Below, piece by piece: positions 49,650-58,891 of a stretch of DNA of 64,000 nucleotides (position 1 is the stretch's first letter; each line of letters starts with the position of its first letter). Source of the stretch: DSNY01 sp964539745 (lineage in GTDB: Bacteria > Pseudomonadota > Gammaproteobacteria > Burkholderiales > Burkholderiaceae_F); NCBI GenBank assembly GCA_964539745.1, contig CAZIJU010000007.1, positions 10,031-74,030 on the forward strand, read 5' to 3'. Both the position numbers and the translations under genes were made by a program. The notes beneath the pieces were generated by a model. That model searched no databases. It saw only the letters and a program-made list of their open reading frames with translations, and was not told the origin of the DNA.

Positions 49650-51341
49650 CTACGCGGCTTTCTTCTGATCGCGCAGCTCGCGCCGCAGGATCTTGCCGAC
49701 GTTGGTCTTCGGCAGATCGGTGCGGAACTCGATGTACTTGGGCTTCTTGTAGCCGGTCAGGTGTTCCTTGCAGAACTCCTGCAGGTCGCGTTCGGTGAGC
49801 GCCGGGTCCTTCTTCACGACGAACAGCTTGACGGCCTCGCCCGAGTGCTCGTCGGGCACGCCGACCACCGCGCACTCGAGCACGCCGGGATGCATCGCGA
49901 CCACGCCTTCGATCTCGTTCGGGTACACGTTGAAGCCCGATACCAGGATCATGTCCTTCTTGCGATCGACGATCTTCGTGTAGCCCTCGGCGTCCATGAT
50001 GCCGATGTCGCCGGTGCGGAAGAAGCCGTCGGGCGTCATCACCTTCGCGGTCTCGTCGGGACGGTTCCAGTAGCCCGCCATCACCTGCGGGCCGCGGATC
50101 GCGATTTCGCCGGTGCTGCCCACCGGCAGCTTGTTGCCGGCGTCGTCGAGGATCGCGATTTCGGTCGACGGCACCGGCAGCCCGATCGTGCCGGTGAACT
50201 TGTCGGTATCGGTGCGGTTGGCGGTGGCCACCGGCGAGGTCTCCGACAGTCCGTAGCCTTCGGCGATCGGGCAGCCGGTTACTTTCAGCCAGCGCTGCGC
50301 GACCGCTTCCTGCACCGCCATGCCGCCGCCGGCGGTCAGGATCAGACGCGAGAAGTCGAGCTTCTTGAAGTCCTCGTTGTTCAGCAGCGCGTTGAACAGC
50401 GTGTTGACCGCCGGGAAGACGTGGAACTTGTATTTCGACAGTTCCTTGACGAAACCGGGGATGTCGCGCGGGTTCGGGATCAGCAGGCACTGCCCGCCGA
50501 TGCGCATCGACATCATCGCGCACACCGTCAGCGCGAAGATGTGATACAGCGGCAGCGCCGTGACGGTCAGCGGATGCTCGCCGGGTTTGAGCTTCTTGAG
50601 CGCCGGCTGGTACCAGGCCTCGGACTGCAACATGTTGGCGATGATGTTGCGGTGAAGCAGCGTCGCCCCCTTGCTGACGCCGGTGGTGCCGCCGGTGTAT
50701 TGCAGGAACGCGACGTCGTCGTGGCCGACGTCGACCGGCTTGAGCGTCATCCGGTGGCCTTCGGCCAGCACCTCGAGGAAACGCTGCGCGCTGGGCAGCG
50801 AGTACTCGGGCACCATCTTCTTCACGTTGCGCACGACGAAATTGACGATCAGCCCTTTGACGAAGCCGAGCATGTCGCCCATCGCGCAGACGACGACGGT
50901 CTTGGTCGGCACCTTGTCGAGCACCTGCTGCAGCGTGGTCGCGAAGTTCTCGAGGATGAAGATCGCCTCCGCCCCCGAGTCCTTGAGCTGATGCTCGAGC
51001 TCGCGCGGCGTGTACAGCGGATTGACGTTCACGACCGTGCAGCCCGCGCGCAGCACGCCGGCAAGCACCACCGGGTACTGCAGGATGTTCGGCAGCATGA
51101 TCGCCACGCGCGTGCCCTTGCCGAAACCCTTCGCTTGCAGCCAGGCGCCGACCGCCGCCGACTGCTCGTCGAGCTGGCGGTACGTCAGCGTCGCGCCCAT
51201 GCAGGTGTAAGCCGGCAGCGCGCTGTACTTCCGGAACGCCTCTTCGAGCAGCTGCACCAGCGACTTGTACTGGTTGTAGTCGATGTCCGCCGGCACGCTT
51301 GGCGGATAGTTTTTTAACCAGAAGCGGTCGTTGGCTCCCAT
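49650..51341 (-). CDS. fadD: Long-chain-fatty-acid--CoA ligase
   Basis: A 563-aa ANL-superfamily ligase that activates fatty acids for beta-oxidation at the inner membrane. ATP/AMP loop FLQYTGGTTGVSKGATLLHR; EGYGLSETSPV; FFRTGDIGIMDAEGY with the hinge Asp; KIVDRKKDMILVSGFNVYPNEIE, the fatty-acyl-CoA synthetase signature, in outline; C-terminal catalytic Lys in LPKTNVGKILRRELR. Start ATG 51341 with AAAGGAGA upstream. Single-gene unit with its own terminator. Confidence 0.95.
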   Translation of the reverse strand: MGANDRFWLKNYPPSVPADIDYNQYKSLVQLLEEAFRKYSALPAYTCMGATLTYRQLDEQSAAVGAWLQAKGFGKGTRVAIMLPNILQYPVVLAGVLRAGCTVVNVNPLYTPRELEHQLKDSGAEAIFILENFATTLQQVLDKVPTKTVVVCAMGDMLGFVKGLIVNFVVRNVKKMVPEYSLPSAQRFLEVLAEGHRMTLKPVDVGHDDVAFLQYTGGTTGVSKGATLLHRNIIANMLQSEAWYQPALKKLKPGEHPLTVTALPLYHIFALTVCAMMSMRIGGQCLLIPNPRDIPGFVKELSKYKFHVFPAVNTLFNALLNNEDFKKLDFSRLILTAGGGMAVQEAVAQRWLKVTGCPIAEGYGLSETSPVATANRTDTDKFTGTIGLPVPSTEIAILDDAGNKLPVGSTGEIAIRGPQVMAGYWNRPDETAKVMTPDGFFRTGDIGIMDAEGYTKIVDRKKDMILVSGFNVYPNEIEGVVAMHPGVLECAVVGVPDEHSGEAVKLFVVKKDPALTERDLQEFCKEHLTGYKKPKYIEFRTDLPKTNVGKILRRELRDQKKAA

Positions 51342-51518
51342 CGATGTCTCCTTTGCGTGTTTGTCTGTCTGCTGTTCGCGCGGCCCGTTGCGGGCAGGCG
51401 CGCCGATGATAGCCCGCGGACCGCGGCCTGGACCCGCATCGGCGCGGCGCGCGGCGCGCGGCCGGCCTCCGCGTAAACCCTGATCGGCGCGCGCGGCTGC
51501 GGCCGGGGCCGCGCCGCG

Positions 51519-52607
51519 TCAGCCGCCCGCCGTCGGCGCGAGCGCGCGCAGCGCGGCGTCGCGTTCGGGCCTGGCCAACGCAGCCAGCCGCCTGACCTCG
51601 GCGTAGAAGCGGCGCAGATCGCCGCCCTGCCGCTCGAGCAGCGCTTCGAACGCCGGCACGAGATCGTTGTACGCGCCAACCGCAGCGAGGTGCGCGTTGC
51701 CGAGCGCCTGCGCGAAATACCGGTCGTAGCCCGTCCAGCCATCCCAGCGCGTGTCCCTGATCCGCGCGTACTCGCGCTGCAGATCCGCGAAGATCGCAAG
51801 CTTGCGCGCCCGCCTCTCGGCGTCGGTTCCGTGCGCGTAGGCTTGCTCGAGCCGCCGCCGATGCGCCAGCAGCAGCTCGACGAAGTCGGTGCGGCGCGCC
51901 TCGAATCGCGCGTATTCGGCGCGCAGCGCCTCGATGCCGTGCGCCGCGAGCCAGCGGCGCACGCCGATGCGCTCGACCGCCGTGGCGAAGCTTTCGTTGA
52001 AAACCGTGTCGTCCTTCACGTAGACGACCTGGTGCGCCAGCTCGTGGAAGATCATCCGCGCGAGCTCGCCGTCGGGATAGCCGATGAACGTGTTCAGCAG
52101 CGGATCGCCTCCGAGCCAGTCGAGCCAGCCGAGTGTCGAGTACGCCGGCACCGGTCCGACGTAGACGTCGTAGCCTTCGGCGCGCAGCGCGTCGGCCAGC
52201 GCCTGCGCCGCGCCGCGGTCGAAGTAACCGCGATAGGAAGCGCAGCCGAAGAGCGGGTAGCACCAGCTCTTCAGGCGCAGCGACAGCTCCGGCGCGGCGA
52301 ACACGTTCCAGACGACCGCCGGCCGTTTCAGGTCGGCGTAAGCGGTATAGCTGCGATTGTCGGGCAGGGCGAGTTCGCCCGATGCGAACGCGCGGATCGC
52401 GCGCGCGCGCTCGAGCCGTTGCTTGAGCGACTGCGGCGCGTCCGGGTCGGCGAGCCAGTCGTCGATCGGGCGCGCCGCGGCGAGCATCGACAGATGCCCG
52501 CTTGCGGCCTGCGCGTAGTAGCCGAGCGTGCTGCAGCCGGCGCCGGCGGCCACCAGCGCGGTGAGCGCGAGCGCCGCGCAGGCGCGGCCGAAGTTCGTTC
52601 TGGGCAT
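51519..52607 (-). CDS. Zinc aminopeptidase lipoprotein (PF10023 family)
   Basis: A 362-aa exported peptidase. N-terminal signal with lipobox (ALVAAGAGC|S). The gluzincin active site is visible: RMIFHELAHQVVY (HExxH) and NESFATAVE (third ligand Glu). Before it is the conserved CYPLFGCASYRGYF region with two Cys, and GYDVYVGPVPAYSTLGW is family-typical. The start ATG 52607 gives a compact signal peptide; an in-frame GTG at 52631 is the alternative. Periplasmic, probably anchored in the outer membrane. Confidence 0.85.
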   Translation of the reverse strand: MPRTNFGRACAALALTALVAAGAGCSTLGYYAQAASGHLSMLAAARPIDDWLADPDAPQSLKQRLERARAIRAFASGELALPDNRSYTAYADLKRPAVVWNVFAAPELSLRLKSWCYPLFGCASYRGYFDRGAAQALADALRAEGYDVYVGPVPAYSTLGWLDWLGGDPLLNTFIGYPDGELARMIFHELAHQVVYVKDDTVFNESFATAVERIGVRRWLAAHGIEALRAEYARFEARRTDFVELLLAHRRRLEQAYAHGTDAERRARKLAIFADLQREYARIRDTRWDGWTGYDRYFAQALGNAHLAAVGAYNDLVPAFEALLERQGGDLRRFYAEVRRLAALARPERDAALRALAPTAGG

Positions 52608-52664
52608 CAGCCGACGGAGCCGGGTAATCACGGCGCCGATTCTGCCCGACCGCGCGGCCCGCAG

Positions 52665-54128
52665 TCAGCAGCGCGGCGACATGGCCTGCACGCGGCGCAG
52701 TTTGCCGCTTCTCGCGTCGCGCTGCGGGCCGATGCGCTCGATCGCCACGCGTACGTGACCGAGCCCCTGCGCGGCAAGATGCGCGCGCAGCGCATGCAGC
52801 ACGCGTCGTCGGCATCCGCGCTCGCCGCGCCCGATCCGCACGCCGAGCACGCCAGGGTCCGGCTGGACGAGTTGAAAGTCGTTGACGCCCGCCTCTTCCT
52901 CCATCACCGTGCACAGCGCAAGCGGCAGCAGCTTGACCGGCGCGCCGTCGGCGCGCGAATACACGAGCACGTCGTCGTGCCGCCCTTCGACCGTCATCGA
53001 AGGCAGCGCGCAGCCGCACGGGCAGGCGTGGCGATCGAACGTCACCGAGTCGCCCAGCACGTAGCGGATCAGCGGCTGCACGCGATTGACGAGGTTGGTC
53101 AGCAGTACCGTGTGCGAAGGCACGCCGGGCGGCACCGGGCGATACTCCGCGTCGACCGGCTCGAGCACGACCCAGTCGGCGTTCAGATGCAGCCGGCCGC
53201 GCGGGCACTCCCAGCCGATCGACAGGAACTCGGAAGCGCCATAGCCGCTGCGCACCGCGCAGCCGAACACCCGCGCCAGCCGCGCGCGCACCGGCGACGG
53301 CAGGCACTCGCCGCCGGTCCAGAGCTCATGCAGCGCAAGCCGCAGCCGGCCCGCCTCCTGTTCGTCGGCCAGCATTTCGGCGGCGGTCGGATAGGTCGCG
53401 AGAAGCGCCGGCTGATAGTCGTTCAGTTCGGCGACCAGCCCGGCGACCGGCTGCAGCAGCGAGAACGCGCGGGTCGCCGGCGCAAGCCACGGATACATCA
53501 GCACGAGCCGCCGCAGCGTGGCGATGCCGGCGAAGTGCCCGTCGATCGCCGCCACCAGCGCATAGCGCTGCGCCGGCGCCCACGCGGCCGCTGCGCCTGC
53601 GGCGGAATTGGCGGCGCGGAAACGCAGCAGTTCGAGCGCGTCGTAGACCGCGAGCGCGCGGCCGTCGTGAACGAAGTAACCGGGTTCGCCCGTCGTTCCC
53701 GAACTGCTCCACACCGCATAGCGGCCGAGGAACGGCCGGCCGATGCGGCGCGGATCTGCGACGAAGCGTGCCACGCCCGCACGCGTGACCGCCGCATCGG
53801 TGACGATCTCGTCGAAGTGATGCATCAGCGCGCGTTTGTGAACGATCGGAAGCTCGCCGAGCACGAGCGCGTCGGTCGGCGGCAGATCGCGGTACAGCGC
53901 GCGGTAATAAGGCGAATACGCGCGCGCGAACTCGATCGTCGCGCGCAGCCGCGCGTCGCGTCGCGCGGCGATTTCCTCCGCCGGCAGCCGTCCGCCGAGC
54001 CACGTTTCCCACCCGGCCTGCGCCGCATACAGCGGATCGACGAACGGCACCGCCGGCGCCGTCCGCGGCACCGGATCGCCACGGCGTCGTCTACGCCACG
54101 ACTTCGATGTATCGAAATCCGGGCTCAT
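52665..54128 (-). CDS. Phenylacetate-CoA ligase-like (PaaK/CoF synthetase family) adenylating enzyme
   Basis: A 487-aa ANL-type protein of the PaaK-like branch. P-loop WSSSGTTGEPGYFVHDG; central YGASEFLSIGWECPRG; conserved cysteine pair HACPCG, in the position used for a zinc knuckle in the family; RHDDVLVYS hinge. The C-terminal domain is shorter and arginine-rich. By family it forms an acyl-adenylate and possibly a thioester of an unknown carboxylate. It is not in a paa cluster, and neighbours (an aminopeptidase downstream) do not reveal the substrate. Confidence 0.8.
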   Translation of the reverse strand: MSPDFDTSKSWRRRRRGDPVPRTAPAVPFVDPLYAAQAGWETWLGGRLPAEEIAARRDARLRATIEFARAYSPYYRALYRDLPPTDALVLGELPIVHKRALMHHFDEIVTDAAVTRAGVARFVADPRRIGRPFLGRYAVWSSSGTTGEPGYFVHDGRALAVYDALELLRFRAANSAAGAAAAWAPAQRYALVAAIDGHFAGIATLRRLVLMYPWLAPATRAFSLLQPVAGLVAELNDYQPALLATYPTAAEMLADEQEAGRLRLALHELWTGGECLPSPVRARLARVFGCAVRSGYGASEFLSIGWECPRGRLHLNADWVVLEPVDAEYRPVPPGVPSHTVLLTNLVNRVQPLIRYVLGDSVTFDRHACPCGCALPSMTVEGRHDDVLVYSRADGAPVKLLPLALCTVMEEEAGVNDFQLVQPDPGVLGVRIGRGERGCRRRVLHALRAHLAAQGLGHVRVAIERIGPQRDARSGKLRRVQAMSPRC

Positions 54129-54474
54129 CCGGGCTCGTCCGCCTTAACGCACTGAACCGACAAGCGCGGTGTCGTTGCCTGCTGCGTGGCCCGCTGCAGC
54201 GCCATGGCCGGCCCTCGCCTGCCCGACCCGTCGCCGAGCTGCGCCGTGCCGCGGGCAATCGGTCCGCGGCAGCCGGCCGCTCGCGATGCAACCTGCACGG
54301 TTTCGCAGTGTGCTGCGCATCCGCGCGCTGCGCGTATGCCGCATCGGCGCGACCGGGAGTACCGGCGGGCGCCGGTCCGCGGTCCCTGCGCCGAACTCGC
54401 CGAGAAAGGCACGGCTTTTCCGCCTTTGTAGGAATCCCTCCGACACTACAGTGCAAGCGCGTCGGGAGGAAGCC
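54129..54474. other. Intergenic region without a recognisable gene
   Basis: 346 bases between two divergent genes. Frames here are not conserved-looking. The promoters of both neighbours must lie here, but no clear elements are seen apart from the ribosome site GGGAGGAAG before 54475. Confidence 0.5.
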
Positions 54475-54687
54475 ATGGCAACGAGCATTTTGCGCGATAC
54501 ACAAACCGCCGACCTCGCTAGGCGGCTCGATCCGATCACTTCGCGCCTGTGGATGCTTCGGGGCGGTGCGGCGGCGCTGCCCGCCGACCGCCTCGCTGCC
54601 GAAATCCTGCTCGCACCCCGGGCGTCCGAAAGCGACGACGAGACGAAGCTGCTGCCGCCGATCGGCGTGGCCGTGCTCCTGCATTAA
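54475..54687 (+). CDS. Small hypothetical protein
   Basis: A 70-aa reading frame with a strong ribosome site (GGGAGGAAG, 4 bases before the ATG). Sequence begins MATSILRDTQTADLARRLDP; a hydrophobic tail (LLPPIGVAVLLH) follows an acidic ESDDETK patch. No domain recognised. Its first residues (MATSILRDTQ) look like a deliberate N-terminus rather than noise, but no homologue is known to me. Confidence 0.45.
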   Translation: MATSILRDTQTADLARRLDPITSRLWMLRGGAAALPADRLAAEILLAPRASESDDETKLLPPIGVAVLLH

Positions 54688-55049
54688 AACCGTCGACCTG
54701 TTTACACACTGGCACGGGCGCCGCCGGCGATCGTGACGCCGGTCAATGCCGCGCGTCTTGCGCAGCGCGAACGATGCATTGCACGGTGCGCCGTACGCGG
54801 GGCGCCCGCTTCGATCGCCCGGCGCAGATCGTCCGCCTTGCGACGCATCGTTGGTCCACGCATCGGCCGACGCTGCAGGTCTGCCGATGCCTTGCACGCG
54901 AGGGCGCGGCATCGGCCGCGCGTCGTGCCCCGCAACACCGATGCGTGTTTCGCAACGCAAGCGTCTGCCGGCGTTCGTGCATGTCGAGTCCGGGCGACTG
55001 CACGCGGCGCGCGCAGCGCGGCCGACCGAGCGCCGCGCCGGCGCCGAAG

Positions 55050-55090
55050 TTAACCTCGATCAAACCGCGGTCGCCCGCGTCGCGTAGGGT
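55050..55090 (+). promoter_or_regulatory. Anr/FNR-like class II promoter for the small acidic protein
   Basis: TTAAC-CTCG-ATCAA (55050-55063, 8 of 10 matches to TTGAT-N4-ATCAA) is followed by a -10-like TAGGGT (55085-55090). The expected start near 55097 places the box centre at about -41, the class II activation position. The rest of the 54688-55123 interval contains no other recognisable feature. Confidence 0.5.
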
Positions 55091-55123
55091 AAGCGCATAA
55101 AGCAGCAGACGAAGGAGCATGCC

Positions 55124-55396
55124 ATGGCGACCATCCCAACCGTCGAAACGGACGACGCGCGCATCGTCGTGCGACCCGAAGGCTTCTACTGGCTTGCCGA
55201 CGATGGCCGATGCGAGGTCGGCCCGTTCGCAACCGCAGCCGAAGCGGCGGCCGACATGCGCTCAGCCGAGGAAAACGAGCTCGCCCCGGACGAAACGCGC
55301 GAGGAAGCCGAGGCGGAGATCGGCATCGCGGACTGGATCGACCCGGAAACGGGGCTGCCCGCCGAGGAGGCGAGCACGCACATCGAGGACCACTGA
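55124..55396 (+). CDS. Small acidic hypothetical protein
   Basis: A 90-aa, highly acidic protein with GAAGGAG 7 bases before the ATG. The N-terminal half (RIVVRPEGFYWLADDGRCEV, GPFATAAEAAADM) has the look of a short beta-hairpin plus helix, as in DUF-type proteins whose 'GPF-T-EA' motif forms a small fold. The C-terminal third is Glu/Asp-rich and probably disordered. It stands opposite the stress cluster and has an Anr/FNR-like promoter, suggesting a role under low oxygen. Confidence 0.65.
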   Translation: MATIPTVETDDARIVVRPEGFYWLADDGRCEVGPFATAAEAAADMRSAEENELAPDETREEAEAEIGIADWIDPETGLPAEEASTHIEDH

Positions 55397-55632
55397 ACCC
55401 GCAAGACGCGGTCGAGCCGCGACACCGACGCGGACGACGTGGAGGAAGAACAGGACGCTGCGCGGTGACGACCGATCACGCGACGGATGCGCCGCCGCCG
55501 GCCTTTCGCTCCACCGTGCTCCCCGGCGCGCTCGACGGCCGCGCACCTGCGCCGGAGCCCGCGCCGGCCGCTCGCGTGGCCGCCGGCGCGTTGCGCGGCC
55601 GTCGCTGGCGAATCACGCGCAACACGCGCGTT

Positions 55633-56457
55633 TCAGGTGCCGTCGACGACGAGCAGCGGCACGCCCCGCTCGGCCGCGAGCTGAACCCAGTCCGCAAGCA
55701 CCGCCTCGTCGGGCCGACCTGGCAGGCCGCCCGATTTCGCCGCCGCGGGCGCAGCCAGAACGCTGCTCGGAACGACGATCAAGCCCTCGCGCGTCGTTTG
55801 CAAGGCCGCCGCGACGGCGCGCGCGGTGGGAGCGCAGCGAATCCGGCGCGCGCTCGCCGGCAAGTCGTGCGCCGCATCGTGCGCGGCCTCGAGCACGATC
55901 AGCGCTTCGCCCGCGGCGGTGGCGATCTGCAGTGCGACCGCCTGCGCAGCCTCGTCGGGGCGCGTCGCGACGACGACGACCGGGCCGCGCGCGCGGCGCA
56001 GGTGCCGCGGCAGGATCAGATGGCCCGCAGCCGGCACTCCGCGCGGCGGCATCCAGCGCGCGAACGGATCCGCCGGTTCAAGCAGCGCCAGCAGATCGGC
56101 CGCCGTCGCGCGCGCCAACCACGCCGCAGGGTCGCCGCGCAGGATCTCGAACTCGCACTGCACGCCCGCGCGCGCGGCTGCCGCGCGCAGCCGCCGCTGC
56201 GCCGCCGACGCGATCGCGACGTAGTCTTCAAGCAGCCGCCCGGGCTCGAGCGGACGCCATACCGCACCGAGTCCGATCTCGCGCGCAAACGGCAGTCGCG
56301 CGTACTCGTACAGCGCGCTGTTTTCGTGAAAGAACGCGAACAGTTCGGCGTCGAGCCAGCGCGCCAGCGCCGCCGCGGCTTCGACTGCGCGCTCGGGCGC
56401 CTCGCCGGCGGTCAGGTTCAGCACGACGCGCCGGAATGCGATGCGATCGGTGGTCAT
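55633..56457 (-). CDS. Universal-stress-protein-like tandem-domain protein
   Basis: A 274-aa protein that reads as two degenerate USP-like halves. The first (about 8-150) starts FRRVVLNLTAGEAPERAVEA, with a DAELFAFF strand. The second (about 150-274) contains GPVVVVATRPDEAAQAVALQ and ends GVPLLVVDGT, like the last strand of USP domains. The ATP-binding G-2x-G-9x-G(S/T) motif of UspFG-type proteins is not clear, so it may bind another ligand or none. It is the third gene after the host-attachment-type and Lon-like genes; the space from the Lon-like gene is only 19 bases. Confidence 0.65.
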   Translation of the reverse strand: MTTDRIAFRRVVLNLTAGEAPERAVEAAAALARWLDAELFAFFHENSALYEYARLPFAREIGLGAVWRPLEPGRLLEDYVAIASAAQRRLRAAAARAGVQCEFEILRGDPAAWLARATAADLLALLEPADPFARWMPPRGVPAAGHLILPRHLRRARGPVVVVATRPDEAAQAVALQIATAAGEALIVLEAAHDAAHDLPASARRIRCAPTARAVAAALQTTREGLIVVPSSVLAAPAAAKSGGLPGRPDEAVLADWVQLAAERGVPLLVVDGT

Positions 56458-56476
56458 CGACGAATCCTTCGCGCGC

Positions 56477-58891
56477 TCAGGACACGGTGTCGTCGCCGCG
56501 CGGCAGCGGCCGCACGCGCGCGAACTCGCGCAGCCGCGACTCGACCCGCGCGTTGACGGTGCCGGACGGGAATGCGCCGTCGGGGCCGCGCTCGCCGGCC
56601 GGCACGCCGGTCAGCAGCGCGATCGCCTCGTCGACGGTGCGAATCGGCCATACCGCGAAGCGGCCCGCGGCGCAGGCTTCGATCACGTCCGCGCGCAGCA
56701 TCAGATGCTGGACGTTCGACTCCGGAATCAGCACGCCCTGCGTGCCGGTCAGCCCGCGCGCGGCGCACAGGTCGAAGAAGCCCTCGATCTTCTCGTTGAC
56801 GCCGCCGATGGCCTGCACTTCGCCCGCCTGGTTGACCGAGCCGGTCAGCGCCAGATCCTGGCGCAGCGGCAGATCCGCGAGCGCCGACAACAGCGCACAC
56901 AACTCGGCCGTCGACGCGCTGTCGCCTTCGACGCCGCCGTAGGACTGCTCGAAGACGAGGCTCGCATGCAGCGACAACGGCACGTCCAGCGCGTAGCGCC
57001 CGCCCATGAATCCGGCGAGGATCAGCACGCCCTTGGAGTGGATCGGCCCGCCGAGCGCGACTTCGCGTTCGATGTCGACGAGCTTGCCGGCACCGGGGCG
57101 AACGCGCGCGCTGATCCGGTTCGGCCGGCCAAACGCATAGCCGCCCAGCTCGATCACCGACAGGCCGTTGACCTGGCCGACGCGGGCTCCGCGGGTGTCG
57201 ATCAGCGCGATCCCGCGCAGCGTCGATTCGAGCAGGCGCTCGCGCACGCGGCTTGCGCGGCGAATCTGTTCGGCGATCGCGCGCTCGACGTCGGCGGCGC
57301 CGACGACCGCGCGGCCGGCCGCGCCCGCCCAGAAGTCGGACTCGGCGAGCAGGTCGCGCAGCGGGTCGACGCGCAGGCTGAGCTTGGCTGCGTCGTCGGC
57401 CTGCCGGCTGGCGCGCTCGATCACGCGCTCGACCGCGGCGCGGTCGAAAGGACGCAGTCTTGCCTGCTGCGCGATCGACGCGACGAGCCGCGCATACGCG
57501 GCTTCGTTCGCCGCGCCGCGGTCGAACGAGTCCTCGAAGTCGGCGAGCACCTTGAAGTGCTCGGCCAGTTCCGGGTCATACTCGGCGAGCAGGTAGTAGA
57601 GCAGCCGCTCGCCGTACAGCACGATCTTGACGTCGAGCGGAATCGGATCGGGCTCGAGCGAGACGGTCGTCGCCAGGCCGAGCAGGTCGTCGATCCGTTC
57701 GATCTTGATTTGCTGCGAGCGCAACGCGCGCTTCAACGCGAGCCAGCTGAAGGGTTCGATCAGCACGCTGCGCACGTCCAGCAGCAGGTAGCCGCCGTTG
57801 GCCTGGTGCAGCGCGCCGGCCTTGAGCCTGCGGAAGCTCGTCACCATCACGCCGCGGTGCCATTCGTGCTCGATGCGGCCGACCAGGTTGCCGAGCGTCG
57901 GATGCAGTTCCTCGACGACCGGCGCGCCCGGCGCATCGGCTGGGTGCGTGACCAGAACGTTGACCTCGTAGCGGTCGAGCGGACCGGTGGTCGCCCACTC
58001 CTCCTCGCCCTCGCCGTCGCCCGTCTGCGGCGGCGCGATGAACGCGCCGACGTTGTCGAGCAGGTCGGCGCGCATCGCCTCCAGGTGGTCGAGCACCTGC
58101 GGCAGGTCGGTGAAACGCGTCTTCGTCTCGTCGATCGAGTGACCGACCGCGAAGCGCGCCGTGTCGCGGTTCAATTCGCGGATCTCGTCGCGGCGCTGCT
58201 TGTCCCAGCGCGGGATCGACTGCAGGATCTCCTCGAGCCGCTTTTCGAACTCCTGCAGCGTGGCCTGAATGCGGGCGCGCTCCTCCTCCGGCAGCGCGTT
58301 GAACTGCTCCGGCTTCAGCACTTCGCCGTCCTTCAGCGGCGCGATGCCGAAGCCGAACGGCGTGCGCACGACGGCGACCGAGCGTTCGGCAGCCGCGCGG
58401 GCGAGCGCGCCGAACGCCTCCTCCTGCTTGCGGCGGAACGACTCGTCGATCGCGCCGCGACGGGCCTGGTAGTCCTGCGACTCGAACGCCGCCGGCAGTG
58501 CGACTTCGAGGTCCTTGATCAGGTCGCGGATCGCGTCGCGGAACTGCGGTCCGCGCCCCGGCGGCAACTGCATCGCGCGCGGCTTCTGCGGGGCGGCGAA
58601 GTTGTGCACGTAGACCCAGTCGGGCGGCACAGGCTCGTCGCGCGCCTTGGCCTCGAGCATCGACTTGACGGTGCGGTCCATGTCGCTGCCCGGCGAGCCG
58701 ATCACGAACAGATTGAAGCCGGCTTGCTCGATGCGCGTGCCGAAGCGCACCGCGTCGAGCGCGCGCTCCTGCCCGACCGGCAGGTCGATCGGCGGCAGCT
58801 CGGCGGTCGTTTCGAACGCGATCGCCGACAGGTCGGCGCGGCGCGCAAGCCGCGCGGCCGGCAGCGGTGCGGCTGCGGAAGCTTCGTTCAT
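56477..58891 (-). CDS. Lon-like ATP-dependent protease (AAA_32 / LonB-type)
   Basis: An 804-aa predicted protease. N-terminal AAA_32-like region with an irregular P-loop at the usual position (GSPGSDMDRT, no Walker-A Lys); a long coiled middle (about 150-290); ATPase-like segments GGYLLLDVRSVL and VKIVLYGERLLYYLL; C-terminal Lon protease domain (about 560-760). The proteolytic dyad is intact: Ser in EGDSASTAELCALLSAL and Lys in GGVNEKIEGFFD. The start ATG 58891 overlaps the stop of the host-attachment gene (ATGA). By family it degrades specific or damaged proteins; the P-loop suggests altered or absent ATP use. Confidence 0.85.
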   Translation of the reverse strand: MNEASAAAPLPAARLARRADLSAIAFETTAELPPIDLPVGQERALDAVRFGTRIEQAGFNLFVIGSPGSDMDRTVKSMLEAKARDEPVPPDWVYVHNFAAPQKPRAMQLPPGRGPQFRDAIRDLIKDLEVALPAAFESQDYQARRGAIDESFRRKQEEAFGALARAAAERSVAVVRTPFGFGIAPLKDGEVLKPEQFNALPEEERARIQATLQEFEKRLEEILQSIPRWDKQRRDEIRELNRDTARFAVGHSIDETKTRFTDLPQVLDHLEAMRADLLDNVGAFIAPPQTGDGEGEEEWATTGPLDRYEVNVLVTHPADAPGAPVVEELHPTLGNLVGRIEHEWHRGVMVTSFRRLKAGALHQANGGYLLLDVRSVLIEPFSWLALKRALRSQQIKIERIDDLLGLATTVSLEPDPIPLDVKIVLYGERLLYYLLAEYDPELAEHFKVLADFEDSFDRGAANEAAYARLVASIAQQARLRPFDRAAVERVIERASRQADDAAKLSLRVDPLRDLLAESDFWAGAAGRAVVGAADVERAIAEQIRRASRVRERLLESTLRGIALIDTRGARVGQVNGLSVIELGGYAFGRPNRISARVRPGAGKLVDIEREVALGGPIHSKGVLILAGFMGGRYALDVPLSLHASLVFEQSYGGVEGDSASTAELCALLSALADLPLRQDLALTGSVNQAGEVQAIGGVNEKIEGFFDLCAARGLTGTQGVLIPESNVQHLMLRADVIEACAAGRFAVWPIRTVDEAIALLTGVPAGERGPDGAFPSGTVNARVESRLREFARVRPLPRGDDTVS

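Noticed and set aside
49498..53307. A 1269-codon open frame on the minus strand, and similar long frames at 20225-22627, 14870-17416 and 56441-58954
   Set aside because: They are Arg/Ala/Pro-rich shadows of fadD, glyA, ribDE and the Lon-like gene in other frames, common at this GC content; the real genes have clear domains.
55397..55632. Possible reading frame VTTDHATDAPPP after the small acidic gene
   Set aside because: Pro/Ala/Arg-rich, runs into the USP-like gene on the opposite strand, no ribosome site.
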